NCBI GenBank assembly: GCA_030429605.1
Contig: JAUIEV010000002.1
Span: 186,001-250,000, forward strand
DNA length: 64,000 bases
Source of the DNA: Chlamydiia bacterium
GTDB lineage: Bacteria > Chlamydiota > Chlamydiia > Chlamydiales > Simkaniaceae
Direction of reading: 5' to 3'
Numbering within the stretch: the stretch's first letter is position 1; the number at the start of each line of letters is the position of its first letter. The position numbers and the translations under genes are program-made. Positions 1-9,094 of this stretch are shown here, piece by piece. The notes beneath the pieces were generated by a model. That model ran no database searches and was not told the DNA's origin. It saw only the letters and a program-made list of their open reading frames with translations.

Positions 1-767
1 AAAAAGATCTGCAGAGTTGGACTTTTTCTCTGCAATTCAATAACGACATTAAGTAGATCATCCTCTTCTTCGACATGCGTTGACCCGAAAGTGATTGCAT
101 TCTTCGATGCTGAATGCGGTACAGTCACTGCCACGTCGTACTTCATATTCCCTGTTATACGTACAGGAGACTGGATGCCAAGTGCTTTAAATCGATCCGC
201 ATACTCTTCGTTTTGGACTAACACTTTGTCAAACGGGCTAAATAGCATACGAGTAAATCGAGGAACCTTCTTATAGCGGCTGAAGGAACGTTCTGAAATT
301 TTTCCATTGATCATAGCAATGAATGCACCGCTTTTTTTGCATTCTGATAAAAAATTCAGCCAATAATCACTTTCAGAAACAAGCACAATGTCAGGTTGCA
401 CTTCTTGCACGATCCGCTTCATTGTAAATGAAAAGTCAAGAGGGAGAATTGCACACTCTGTACCAGCCGGAAAAATGGTCTTCGCTCTTTCTAAGCCAGT
501 TTTCGTTGCGCATGTAAGGAGAAAATGACACCCCTCGTATTCTCTTACAAAGAACGGAATAAGGGTTCCTGCTACCTTTACTTCACCAACCGAAACGGCA
601 TGAATCCAAATAAGAGGCGTGTTCTCTTTTCTTTTGGGGAAACCTATTCCAAAAAGCTCTTTAAAAGAGAGCGAATACTTTGCCCCACCTCTCTTCTTTT
701 TAAGAAACCGAGGAAGGCTGACTATCGCATACAATAAAAGAGAGAGTGAGTACAAAAAGCGAATCAT
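1..767 (-). CDS. waaA: 3-deoxy-D-manno-octulosonic acid (Kdo) transferase, 3' end cut by window
   Basis: Inner-membrane glycosyltransferase that adds Kdo to lipid A precursor; chlamydial homologues are known to add several Kdo residues. The minus-strand frame is open from an ATG at 767 to the window edge, about 255 residues, so the C-terminal part is missing. The N-terminus begins with a hydrophobic anchor (MIRFLYSLSLLLYAIVSLP). The family motif IWIHAVSVGEV follows, then ILPLDF and VLVSESDYWLNFL, and later a KYD segment near the cut end, all typical of the WaaA N-terminal GT-B lobe. Its ATG overlaps the leuS stop by four bases (ATGA), indicating translational coupling. The leuS-waaA pairing is also found in Chlamydia. 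Confidence 0.9.
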   Translation of the reverse strand, partial: MIRFLYSLSLLLYAIVSLPRFLKKKRGGAKYSLSFKELFGIGFPKRKENTPLIWIHAVSVGEVKVAGTLIPFFVREYEGCHFLLTCATKTGLERAKTIFPAGTECAILPLDFSFTMKRIVQEVQPDIVLVSESDYWLNFLSECKKSGAFIAMINGKISERSFSRYKKVPRFTRMLFSPFDKVLVQNEEYADRFKALGIQSPVRITGNMKYDVAVTVPHSASKNAITFGSTHVEEEDDLLNVVIELQRKSPTLQIF

Positions 768-3256
768 GGAGCCACAATGTTTAAGAGTTTGTTTGGAACG
801 AAAATAACCCGTTTTATTTCTTTTCCTTCGATAAATTTTGCAATGTTTGGTTGAGATTTTGCTGCCGTAAAAATCTCATCTTGGCTTTTATCTTTTGGCA
901 GGTCAAATCGACCGCGCATCTTCCCATTCACCTGAACAATATATGTGACTGTGTCTTCTTCAAGATAGGACGGGTCAACTGTTGGAAATGGCGTATTTGT
1001 GAGCGTTCCTTCACCTCCCAAAAGCAGATAACACTCTTCTGCAATATGTGGAGCAAAAGGACACAGTGCTACTGAAGCCATACGAAGTGCTTTTTTCGAA
1101 TACTTCTCAAGAGGCATCATTCCATTTACAAACTCCATAAACTTTGCAATCGCTGTATTAAAGGACATTTCTTGAATATCTTTTTCAACTCCTGCAACAA
1201 GCTTATTCGCAAGTTTCAATGAGGCTGCATCTTCTTCATCAATAGCTTTTTCTGAGGTCACTAGCGCATAGAATCTATCCAAGAACCGTCGGCAGCCAAG
1301 AACCGCATCTGTATTCCACAACTTTTCCTTGTCAAATGGTCCCATAAACATTTCATAGAGCCTGAGTGCATCAGCTCCATACTCTTCGATCATTTGGTCT
1401 GGAGGAACCCCATTCAGCTTTGACTTAGACATTTTTTCAACCTGCTCAATGAGAGGCTCTCCTTCATGCGAGTCCACCTCTTCCGGTGAAACATATCCGC
1501 CACCCGGAATCTTAAACGATTTTGCGGTAACAAGCCCTTGGTTTCGAAGGGATGCAAATGGTTCTTTCGTTGAAACAAGCCCACAATCGTAGAGTACTTT
1601 ATGCCAAAAACGAGCATAAAGAAGGTGAAGAACTGCATGCTCAACACCACCAACATACAAATCGACGGGCATCCAGTATTTTTCTGCTTCGTGACTCCAC
1701 GCTTCATTTTCATTTAATGGGTCGCAAAAGCGTAAGTAGTACCAACAAGAGCCTGCCCATTGCGGCATAGTATTTGACTCTCTTTTTGCTCGCTTTCCGG
1801 TCACAGGATCTGTGATCTCAATCCACTCTTTTACTTTCGCAAGTGGACTTTGTCCATCACCGGACGGCTTATAGTCTGTAAGCTCCGGTGCTGTGAGAGG
1901 GAGTTCATCAAGCCCTAAGGTTCGTTTAGAACCATCTTCAAAATGGAGGATAGGAAATGGCTCTCCCCAGTACCTTTGTCTAGAAAAAAGCCAATCTCGC
2001 AACTTATACGACGTGCACTTCTCACCTGAGCCCAAGGTCACCAGTGCAGCGATCGCCTTTTCTATTGCTTTCTCTTTCTCTAAGTTGTTGAGATCAACAT
2101 CTCCATGCTTGGAGTTAATGACCGTTCCGCCTTCTGTTGCGGCTTTATTTTCACTGGAGTCGAAGGTGGTATATACAGGAAGAATCTCAAGGTCATATGT
2201 TTTTGCAAATTCGTAATCACGCTGATCATGCGCTGGAACTCCCATAACCGCTCCAGTGCCGTATGAAATAAGAACATAGTCTGCAACCCAAATAGGTACT
2301 TTTTCGCCTGTAATTGGGTGTTTTGCATACAGACCACTAAAAACGCCTGTTTTTTCTTTTGCGAGTTCCGTACGTTCAAGATCGCTTTTCGTTGAAACAG
2401 CCTTTCTATACTCCTCAACTGACGCTTTGTGGGACTGAGGAACAAGCGTGTCTAGGAGTGGATGTTCAGGAGCAAGAGTAAGATAACTTACACCAAAAAT
2501 TGTGTCCGGTCTTGTTGTAAAGACCGTAATCCGTTCCTCTTCTCCTTCGAGAGAAAATGTAATGTTCGCACCCTCACTTTTCCCTATCCAATTTCTTTGA
2601 AGTGTTTTGAGGTACTCTGGCCAGTCTAATTCATCTAGGTCTCGTAAGAGCTGTTCAGCATATTCGGTAATTTTGAGAACCCATTGACGAAGAGGGCGCC
2701 TTTCTACAGGATATCCTCCCTCTTTTGCTTTTCCATCTTCCACTTCTTCATTTGCGAGAACTGTTCCTAAGTGTGGGCAGTAATTTACGAGCACTTCAGC
2801 TTCGTATGCAAGTCCTTTATCGTATAAAAGGGTGAAAATCCATTGGGTCCACTTAAAATATTTTGGATCAGATGTTGCAAACTCTCTCCCCCAGTCATAA
2901 CTAAATCCAAGTGACTTTAACTGTCGACGGTAGGTATTGACGTTTGTTTCTGTTGTTTTCGCCGGGTGTTGGCCTGTTCTTACAGCATATTGTTCTGCTT
3001 GAAGCCCAAAGCTATCCCATCCCATTGGATGAAGTACATTAAACCCCTGCTGACGTTTGTACCTGGCCACAATATCCGTTGCTGTGTACCCGGTGACATG
3101 ACCTACATGAAGACCTGCTCCAGATGGATATGGAAACATATCAAGGATGTAATACTTTTTTTTACCCTTGTCCAGGGAAGCAGAAAAACAACTCTTTTCT
3201 TCCCAGTAGTTTTGCCATTTTTTCTCGATCGATAGGTGGTCAAATTTTTTACTCAC
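764..3256 (-). CDS. leuS: leucyl-tRNA synthetase
   Basis: Class I aminoacyl-tRNA synthetase that charges tRNA-Leu in the cytoplasm. The 830-residue length is usual for bacterial LeuRS. The HIGH motif appears as HVGH at residues 50-53 and KMSKS lies near residue 607. The CP1 editing domain is present, with the threonine-rich TTRPDTIFG stretch and GTGAVMGVPAHDQRD. The C-terminal anticodon-binding region ends with VQVNGKMRGRFDLP, also typical of the family. The gene starts at ATG 3256, faces away from the gene at 3459, and is followed directly by waaA with a four-base overlap. Confidence 0.97.
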   Translation of the reverse strand: MSKKFDHLSIEKKWQNYWEEKSCFSASLDKGKKKYYILDMFPYPSGAGLHVGHVTGYTATDIVARYKRQQGFNVLHPMGWDSFGLQAEQYAVRTGQHPAKTTETNVNTYRRQLKSLGFSYDWGREFATSDPKYFKWTQWIFTLLYDKGLAYEAEVLVNYCPHLGTVLANEEVEDGKAKEGGYPVERRPLRQWVLKITEYAEQLLRDLDELDWPEYLKTLQRNWIGKSEGANITFSLEGEEERITVFTTRPDTIFGVSYLTLAPEHPLLDTLVPQSHKASVEEYRKAVSTKSDLERTELAKEKTGVFSGLYAKHPITGEKVPIWVADYVLISYGTGAVMGVPAHDQRDYEFAKTYDLEILPVYTTFDSSENKAATEGGTVINSKHGDVDLNNLEKEKAIEKAIAALVTLGSGEKCTSYKLRDWLFSRQRYWGEPFPILHFEDGSKRTLGLDELPLTAPELTDYKPSGDGQSPLAKVKEWIEITDPVTGKRAKRESNTMPQWAGSCWYYLRFCDPLNENEAWSHEAEKYWMPVDLYVGGVEHAVLHLLYARFWHKVLYDCGLVSTKEPFASLRNQGLVTAKSFKIPGGGYVSPEEVDSHEGEPLIEQVEKMSKSKLNGVPPDQMIEEYGADALRLYEMFMGPFDKEKLWNTDAVLGCRRFLDRFYALVTSEKAIDEEDAASLKLANKLVAGVEKDIQEMSFNTAIAKFMEFVNGMMPLEKYSKKALRMASVALCPFAPHIAEECYLLLGGEGTLTNTPFPTVDPSYLEEDTVTYIVQVNGKMRGRFDLPKDKSQDEIFTAAKSQPNIAKFIEGKEIKRVIFVPNKLLNIVAP

Positions 3257-3360
3257 AGCGAATCCTCAAATTGTTGCTGTGACATACTAACAACTCAATG
3301 AAATAAAAAAAATAGATACCTGCAACTACGAAAGTATACCGGGACAATTCTCTCCATTTG

Positions 3361-3389
3361 TTGCCATTAATCGCTGTATTGTCTATGAT
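3361..3389 (+). promoter_or_regulatory. sigma70-like promoter for the 3459 gene
   Basis: TTGCCA (3361-3366), a 17-base spacer, then TATGAT (3384-3389); each hexamer is one base from consensus. The expected transcript start is near 3396, giving a leader of about 60 bases before the ATG at 3459. The 202-base gap between divergent leuS and this gene must hold promoters for both; I see no equally clear box for leuS. Confidence 0.55.
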
Positions 3390-3458
3390 CCTGTCTTTGG
3401 AACGGGTAAACTTCCAAGAATCTAAACGTCTATTAAACAAATAAAGAATATAGGTTGT

Positions 3459-4895
3459 ATGATCGAAACGTCCTCTCTTAAAAAAAACAAAATTAATCTT
3501 GAAGATTATGATTACCAGAAAGACATCTACAACAGACAGCTTATGGCTCAATTCTCCACTGAAGACGTTGAAATTCTTGAAGAAATTCTTTACAGCCCTA
3601 TCCGTTGCCCCTACAAGCGCCTCGCTGAGACGCTAGAAAAGTCAGAAGATGAAATAAAAACATCTCTTGAAAAATTGAGCCGAACCGGTCTTTTCACACT
3701 TCAAGACGACCATATTGTCGTCGATAAAGACACCAGAAAATATTTTGAAGCGCAAATTCTCAAGTTTGAAGATGATTTCACTCCAGGAATGGATTTTTTA
3801 CAATCTCTTCTCAAAAAAGTTCCCATTCACGTACTTCCAAATTGGTATCCAATTCCACGTACATCTAACAATATTTTTGAAAGCCTGGTTGAAAAATACC
3901 TTATTACTCCACAAACCTTTCAAAGGTACCTTGCTGAATTAAATTTTGGTGATGACGTCCTTCAAGGGATCGTACAAGATGTCTTCGAAGCGCAAGATTA
4001 CAAAATTTCATCGAAAGTCATAATGCAGAAATATGACTTATCCCAATCTGCATTTGAAGAAGCTATGCTTCACCTCGAATTTAATTTTGTGTGCTGTCTT
4101 GTATACGAGAGAAAAGATGACGAGTGGGAAGAAGTTATCACACTCTTTCATGAATGGAGAGAGTACCTGCGGTTTCTAAAAGAAAGTGAGCCTTCGGAGG
4201 TTGTTGACGATTCATCGATTTCATCACTCAGACCAAGTAGCTTTTCTTTTATCGAAGATTTATCTCACATGTTGAATGCTGCAAAACAGCAACCATTTAC
4301 TTTAAAACTCTCCCTTGAAGAATCATGGATCCTTGATCCTTCTGAAACAACTCGGATCACCTCTTTACTCGGTGCTACAGACTTCCCTGGTAGTTCACTT
4401 GAAGAGTATACATCGCTTCTTATCCAGAAAGCTGTGTTCTTGCGACTTGCCCATATCGAAGGATCTATGCTCGTTGTTGAAAAGGTGTCAGACGATTGGC
4501 TCTCACTTCCAAAGGAGAAAAGAGCGCTTTCAGCCTATAAGCACACAATACAAAACTATGCCTATAACGAATATTCCCCTGAGCTTGCAACAGAGCGGAA
4601 TATTCGAGAGATTGAAAAAAGCATTTCTCGAATTATTGATAAGAAATGGGTTCGGTTTGAAGATTTTGAACGATCTATACTTGCTCAAATTTCACAAGAT
4701 AGCAAAATTGTGCTGAAGAAGAAAGGCCGTTCGTGGTATTACACGCTTCCTCAGTATTCGAAATCAGAAAAGCAGTTGATAAAGCAAATCACATACAACT
4801 GGATGTTTGAGGGTGGTATTATTTCTAAAGGGATTCAAGATGGCACTGAGTATCTTCGAGTCACCCCTTTTGGACAAACTATCTTTGGCCAGTAA
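3459..4895 (+). CDS. conserved-looking protein of unknown function
   Basis: A 478-residue soluble, acidic protein that I do not recognise. There is no signal peptide or membrane segment. The region around residues 28-90 (ILEEILYSP, RCPYKRLAETLEKSEDEIK, LEKLSRTGLFTL) reads like a winged-helix DNA-binding fold, and similar helix-rich repeats recur around residues 170-215 and at the C-terminus (WMFEGGIISKGIQDGTEYL). A role in nucleic-acid binding is therefore possible but unproven. It lies 18 bases upstream of smpB on the same strand, so it is probably the first gene of an operon with smpB. The promoter at 3361-3389 precedes it. Confidence 0.75.
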   Translation: MIETSSLKKNKINLEDYDYQKDIYNRQLMAQFSTEDVEILEEILYSPIRCPYKRLAETLEKSEDEIKTSLEKLSRTGLFTLQDDHIVVDKDTRKYFEAQILKFEDDFTPGMDFLQSLLKKVPIHVLPNWYPIPRTSNNIFESLVEKYLITPQTFQRYLAELNFGDDVLQGIVQDVFEAQDYKISSKVIMQKYDLSQSAFEEAMLHLEFNFVCCLVYERKDDEWEEVITLFHEWREYLRFLKESEPSEVVDDSSISSLRPSSFSFIEDLSHMLNAAKQQPFTLKLSLEESWILDPSETTRITSLLGATDFPGSSLEEYTSLLIQKAVFLRLAHIEGSMLVVEKVSDDWLSLPKEKRALSAYKHTIQNYAYNEYSPELATERNIREIEKSISRIIDKKWVRFEDFERSILAQISQDSKIVLKKKGRSWYYTLPQYSKSEKQLIKQITYNWMFEGGIISKGIQDGTEYLRVTPFGQTIFGQ

Positions 4896-4913
4896 ACAAA
4901 GCGATGACTACAC

Positions 4914-5381
4914 ATGTCCTCAGGTAAGAAAAAAAGTGACAACGACCTCGTATCGAACAGAAAAGCTCGACACGAATTTGAAATTCTCGAGACATTTGAA
5001 GCTGGCATGGTCCTCGTCGGAACAGAAATAAAGTCACTCAGAGATCATGCTGGATCACTCCAAGAAGCCTATATTCGAATTGTAAAAAACGTCCCAACAC
5101 TCATCGGAGCATTTATTGCTCACTACAAGTTTGGCAACATTTACAATCATGAAGAAAGGCGGGATCGAACCTTACTGCTCCATAAAAAAGAAATTGAAAC
5201 ATTAAAAAGAGCCCAAGAACAAAAAGGGCTCACAATTGTTCCCCTCTCTATCTACCTAAAAAAAGGGTTTGCAAAAGTTAAACTCGGTATTGCACGAGGG
5301 AAAAAGCTCCACGATAAGCGTGAAGCAATAAAAGAACGAGATCAAAAACGAATGATTGAAAAAATGGTCAAAGAGTCTTGA
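4914..5381 (+). CDS. smpB: SsrA (tmRNA)-binding protein
   Basis: SmpB escorts tmRNA to stalled ribosomes in trans-translation. The 155-residue length is normal. Diagnostic stretches are visible: N-terminal NRKARHEFEILETFEAGMVL, GTEIKSLR near residue 37, a segment ending NHEERRDRTLLLHKKEI, and VPLSIYLKKGFAKVKLGIARGKK. The C-terminal tail is basic (HDKREAIKERDQKR), as expected for the part that enters the empty mRNA channel. It follows the unknown gene by 18 bases and precedes dnaN by 63 bases. Confidence 0.97.
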   Translation: MSSGKKKSDNDLVSNRKARHEFEILETFEAGMVLVGTEIKSLRDHAGSLQEAYIRIVKNVPTLIGAFIAHYKFGNIYNHEERRDRTLLLHKKEIETLKRAQEQKGLTIVPLSIYLKKGFAKVKLGIARGKKLHDKREAIKERDQKRMIEKMVKES

Positions 5382-5406
5382 CACAGAGCGTTTAATCTCG
5401 TAGTCT
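5378..5406 (+). promoter_or_regulatory. possible promoter for dnaN-recF
   Basis: A perfect TTGACA (5378-5383) overlaps the smpB stop codon and is followed by 17 bases and TAGTCT (5401-5406). The -10 match is poor (three of six), so this is a tentative promoter for the dnaN operon, with a leader of about 30 bases. Confidence 0.4.
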
Positions 5407-5444
5407 TTTTCAACAGAATTACCGTAACGAAGGGCCTCACTCTC

Positions 5445-6545
5445 ATGAAAGTTGCAATCTCTCGTCCAGATTTAGTTGCACTCATTGGAAAAATACAAAG
5501 CATTGTTGCAGCTAAGCCAGCAATTCCAATTCTTGCAAATATTCTTATCGAAGCATACGACGGACACCTCACTATCAGCGCTACTGATCTGACTGTCAGT
5601 ATGCGAGCGCACACAGAGGCTGATGTCATGGAGGAGGGTGCAGTTACCCTACCAGCACGTCGGTTTTTCCAGCTTATTCGAGAACTCACATCAGAAATGG
5701 TCGAACTGCAGTGCTCAACAGGTGAAATCGCCTACATTACGGCTGGTTCCTCCCGCTTTCGGTTAAATGGAATGCACAAGAGTGAATTCCCAACACTTCC
5801 TGATTTTTCAACATCAAATAGTTTTAGTGTTGAGTGCAGTGAAATGAAGGACATGCTTACGAAGACAGCGTTTGCAGCAGCTCGCGATGACAGTAGACAC
5901 GTCCTCAATGGTGTTCTGATGAAAATCGACGAAGGAAAAGCAACATTCATTGGAACTGATGGAAAGCGACTGGCTAAAATACACACACAAATTGAGGATG
6001 CTGAAGCAACAAGTGGTGAATACCTCATACCTCTTAAAGCGGTTGAAGAGGTCATCAAGGTTCTTGACGTTGAAAAGCATGCTAAAATCAGTCTCCAAGC
6101 AGACAAAATTTCTCTCGAAGTTGGTCCTATTTCCCTTATGACAAAACTTCTCTCCGGACAATTCCCTGATGTTGATAGGGTTATCCCAAGTAATACATCA
6201 GTTGAAATAACGCTGCAAAAAGAAGAACTCATGACGTTGCTGAAACAGGTCTCCCTTTTCACAAGTGATAGAAGCAATTCTGTGCATTTTATTTTCAATC
6301 CAGGGGAGCTTCATCTTATGGCAACGAGCAGTGAAATTGGGGAAGGGAAAGTTTCGATGCCAGTGGACTACTCAGGAGAAACTCTTGAGATTGCGTTCAA
6401 TCCAACTTTTTATTTAGATATCCTCAGACACTGTAAAGATGACTCTGTTCGCTTTAGTTTGTCTGACTCGTATAATCCAGGCAAAATCACAGACTCATCC
6501 TCAGCACTTTTTGTGATTATGCCTATGCGATTGAACCATGCATAA
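5445..6545 (+). CDS. dnaN: DNA polymerase III sliding clamp, beta subunit
   Basis: The beta clamp encircles DNA and tethers the replicative polymerase. At 366 residues the protein has the three-domain clamp length. Recognisable elements are the N-terminal MKVAISRPDLVALI, the domain 1 motif IPILANILIEAYDGHLTISATDL, the domain 2 segment AFAAARDDSRHVLNGVLM with TDGKRLA, and the C-terminal VIMPMRLNHA, where the PMRL signature contributes to the partner-binding pocket. recF starts three bases after the stop region, so the two are co-transcribed, as in many bacteria. Confidence 0.97.
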   Translation: MKVAISRPDLVALIGKIQSIVAAKPAIPILANILIEAYDGHLTISATDLTVSMRAHTEADVMEEGAVTLPARRFFQLIRELTSEMVELQCSTGEIAYITAGSSRFRLNGMHKSEFPTLPDFSTSNSFSVECSEMKDMLTKTAFAAARDDSRHVLNGVLMKIDEGKATFIGTDGKRLAKIHTQIEDAEATSGEYLIPLKAVEEVIKVLDVEKHAKISLQADKISLEVGPISLMTKLLSGQFPDVDRVIPSNTSVEITLQKEELMTLLKQVSLFTSDRSNSVHFIFNPGELHLMATSSEIGEGKVSMPVDYSGETLEIAFNPTFYLDILRHCKDDSVRFSLSDSYNPGKITDSSSALFVIMPMRLNHA

Positions 6546-6548
6546 TGT

Positions 6549-7616
6549 ATGTTAACGAGGCTGCGTCTCCAGCTCTTCCGGAATTATGACGATGCGCTTT
6601 TTTCGTTTGAAAAAGGCGTGAACGGTATTTTTGGCCCAAACGGAAGTGGAAAGACAAACATTATAGAGGCTATAACCCTTCTCTCAACTGGTCGCTCATT
6701 CCGAGTTGCCCCCTTTGATGAAATGGTACAATTTCAAAAAAATGGCTTTCACGTTGAAGCTCGTCTCAAGAAAGATGAAATGGAGACAAAAATAGCGCTG
6801 GGGCTTCATGGGACTCAAAAAAAAGCGTGTATTAATGCAACCGAATACCCCTTCTTTTCAGCTGTGCTTGGAGCATTTCCAACAGTTGTTTATGCCCCAA
6901 GAGATATGGCTATTTTAACTGGAACTCCTGGCGACAGAAGGCGTTTTCTAAATATCTTACTTTCTCAGAGTTCTCCTCTTTACTTGCACCACCTAACACG
7001 GTATTCTAGAGCCCTAAAACAACGAAATGCTATGTTAAAAACGAAACAGGTCGACAACATCGATATATGGGATCAGCAGCTCGCCGCTGCAGCACTTCCT
7101 CTTATGGCAATGCGATCGGATACCTTGACAGCTCTTTCCCCACATATAAAGCAGTTCTACAACACACTCTCTCCAGTGCAGCAATCCCTTTCTGTGACGT
7201 ATACCCCATCTGTCCGAGCAACCTCACTGACATCTTACCTTGAGACACTCAGAAAAACGAGAGTGAAAGACACCATTACTCAAACCACCAATGTTGGTCC
7301 ACACCGCGATGATTTCTCTCTTTTGCTCGATTCAAAAAAAGTTCGGTCTTTTGCATCAGAAGGGCAAAAAAGAAGCTGCTTGGCAGCACTTAAGTGTAGT
7401 GAATGGACGCTTTTGCACAAGCACCTACGGGAGGCTCCTCTTTTTTGCGTAGATGACTGTCCTGCACACCTCGATGACGAAAGAGCATCGCGCTTTATCG
7501 ACACACTTTCTTCATTTCCTCAAGTCATCCTCACTGCACCATCGAGTGACCGTTTACCATCCCACAACATTTCAAATACCATATGCACTGCGCTTGAAGT
7601 TGGGGAGCTATCATGA
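6549..7616 (+). CDS. recF: DNA replication and repair ATPase RecF
   Basis: SMC-like ABC ATPase that loads RecA at gaps through RecFOR. The length is 355 residues. Walker A GPNGSGKTN lies at residues 29-37, after the RLQLFRNYDD start typical of RecF. GPHRDDF and an ASEGQKRSCLAALK signature motif are present, with Walker B FCVDDCPAHLDDERA near residue 300. The start is the ATG at 6549, four bases after the dnaN stop. A GadC-like antiporter follows after 31 bases. Confidence 0.96.
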   Translation: MLTRLRLQLFRNYDDALFSFEKGVNGIFGPNGSGKTNIIEAITLLSTGRSFRVAPFDEMVQFQKNGFHVEARLKKDEMETKIALGLHGTQKKACINATEYPFFSAVLGAFPTVVYAPRDMAILTGTPGDRRRFLNILLSQSSPLYLHHLTRYSRALKQRNAMLKTKQVDNIDIWDQQLAAAALPLMAMRSDTLTALSPHIKQFYNTLSPVQQSLSVTYTPSVRATSLTSYLETLRKTRVKDTITQTTNVGPHRDDFSLLLDSKKVRSFASEGQKRSCLAALKCSEWTLLHKHLREAPLFCVDDCPAHLDDERASRFIDTLSSFPQVILTAPSSDRLPSHNISNTICTALEVGELS

Positions 7617-7647
7617 AACACAGTATCGCTTGTAAGGAGGCGTTTCC

Positions 7648-9045
7648 ATGCGAAGTCGACTAGGACTATTTTCAGTCGTTATGATCAATATTATAGCTGT
7701 AGATAGTCTACGCTCATTGCCATTTAGCGCCATGTATGGATTTTCACTTGTATTCTTTTACCTCGTGGCAGCATTAACATTTTTGATTCCGAGTGGCTTT
7801 GCCGCTGCTGAACTTGCAACCGGCTGGCCTCGAAAAGGTGGGATATACGTGTGGGTATCAGAAGCATTTGGACCGCTTTGGGGTTTTGTCGTTATTTGGC
7901 TTCAATGGATTTATAATGTTGTTTGGTACCCAACCCTCTTGAGCTTTTTAGCTGGTGCAGTGGCGTACCTTGTTGACCCAGACCTTATTTCAAACAAATG
8001 GTATATGTTCTGGATGGTTTTGTCATTCTTCTGGGGAGCGACCTTTCTTAACTTTTTTGGAATGAGAACGTCGAGTTTTTTTAGTGGAATTGGAGCAATC
8101 ATAGGAACCCTCCTTCCAATGGGAGTCATTATTCTCTTAGGAGGACTTTGGATCTATAATGGGTATGCTCCAGAAATTACGTTTTCTTACGATGAGTTCT
8201 TTCCGTCAGCAATTGATTTTCAAGATATTTCATTTTACATCGCACTCCTTTTTGGACTCATGGGACTCGAAATGAGCGCTGTACACGCTGATGAAGTGAA
8301 AAAACCTCAGACAACCTTTCCAAGAGCGATCATTATTTCCTCTGTTATTATCATCCTCTCACTTGTGCTCTCATCACTTGCGATTGCAATCGTTGTTCCC
8401 AAAACCGAACTGAATGTCGTAAGCGGTATGCTCCAAGCATACGATATATTCCTGACTAAATTTCATGCTGAGTCGTTTCTCCCACTACTCGTTCTTTGCA
8501 TTATTATTGGAACAATAGGAAACATGTCTGCGTGGGTTTTAGGGCCGAGCAAAGGACTTATGGTTGCTATTCGAGAAAGCAATCTTTCATTGCGCCTTGG
8601 AAAAGAGTCTGTTCGGGGCGTACCAGTCCCTCTTCTTCTTGTGCAAGGAGTTATTGTAAGCTTACTCAGTACAACGTTCTTATTTCTCCCAAGTGTAAGT
8701 AGCTCCTACTGGGTTCTTTCTGTGATTACAGGCGAGCTTGCGCTTTTCGTCTATGTAGGGTTGTTTGCATCTCTCATTAAACTGAGAATCACCCATGGCC
8801 ATATTAAGCGCCACTTCATGCTTCCAGGCGGAATAGTTGGAACAAGTATCATAGGTGGGATCGGGCTGCTTGCCTGTTTAGCCGGATGCATTGCAGGGCT
8901 TATTCCTCCGTCTACTATTAAAACGGGAGGCGTACTTGCTTATGAAAGCATGGTCATAGGAGGAACGTTATTTTTTGCGATTATTCCGTTTATCTTATTC
9001 CAGTACAGAACAAGAAGACGAAAAAAAGGTTCAATAAGCGCATAG
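7648..9045 (+). CDS. APC-superfamily amino-acid antiporter, GadC-like (copy 1)
   Basis: A 465-residue inner-membrane carrier with about 12 hydrophobic segments. It matches the glutamate:GABA antiporter branch of the APC superfamily: AAELATGWPRKGGIYVWV, an HADEVKKPQTTFPRAI segment equivalent to HVNEMSNPGRDYP of E. coli GadC, and VLGPSKGLM equivalent to IVGPSRGM. The C-terminus stops soon after the last membrane segment with a basic tail (TRRRKKG), so the regulatory C-plug of E. coli GadC is absent. A strong Shine-Dalgarno sequence (AAGGAGG, 7 bases before ATG) fixes the start. Substrate cannot be read from sequence; amino-acid exchange with the host is likely. A paralogue lies at 41728-43119. 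Confidence 0.85.
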   Translation: MRSRLGLFSVVMINIIAVDSLRSLPFSAMYGFSLVFFYLVAALTFLIPSGFAAAELATGWPRKGGIYVWVSEAFGPLWGFVVIWLQWIYNVVWYPTLLSFLAGAVAYLVDPDLISNKWYMFWMVLSFFWGATFLNFFGMRTSSFFSGIGAIIGTLLPMGVIILLGGLWIYNGYAPEITFSYDEFFPSAIDFQDISFYIALLFGLMGLEMSAVHADEVKKPQTTFPRAIIISSVIIILSLVLSSLAIAIVVPKTELNVVSGMLQAYDIFLTKFHAESFLPLLVLCIIIGTIGNMSAWVLGPSKGLMVAIRESNLSLRLGKESVRGVPVPLLLVQGVIVSLLSTTFLFLPSVSSSYWVLSVITGELALFVYVGLFASLIKLRITHGHIKRHFMLPGGIVGTSIIGGIGLLACLAGCIAGLIPPSTIKTGGVLAYESMVIGGTLFFAIIPFILFQYRTRRRKKGSISA

Positions 9046-9064
9046 TAGTATCTTCTATGCGCTT
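9036..9064. terminator. hairpin terminator between convergent genes
   Basis: A perfect 10-base-pair stem (AAGCGCATAG / CTATGCGCTT) with a 9-base loop includes the antiporter stop codon and is followed by TTTG. It sits between convergent genes and could serve both, although the U-tracts are short. Confidence 0.6.
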
Positions 9065-9094
9065 TGTATAGAGGCCTGTTTTAGCATGCGTACA

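Noticed and set aside
5732-6298. Minus-strand frame of 188 codons opposite dnaN
   Set aside because: It is a shadow of the dnaN coding sequence, rich in Ser and Cys, with no domain or ribosome-binding site.
5400-7650. Replication origin near dnaN-recF
   Set aside because: No dnaA, no cluster of DnaA boxes and no clear AT-rich unwinding element; smpB-dnaN-recF occur together in chlamydiae away from a proven origin.
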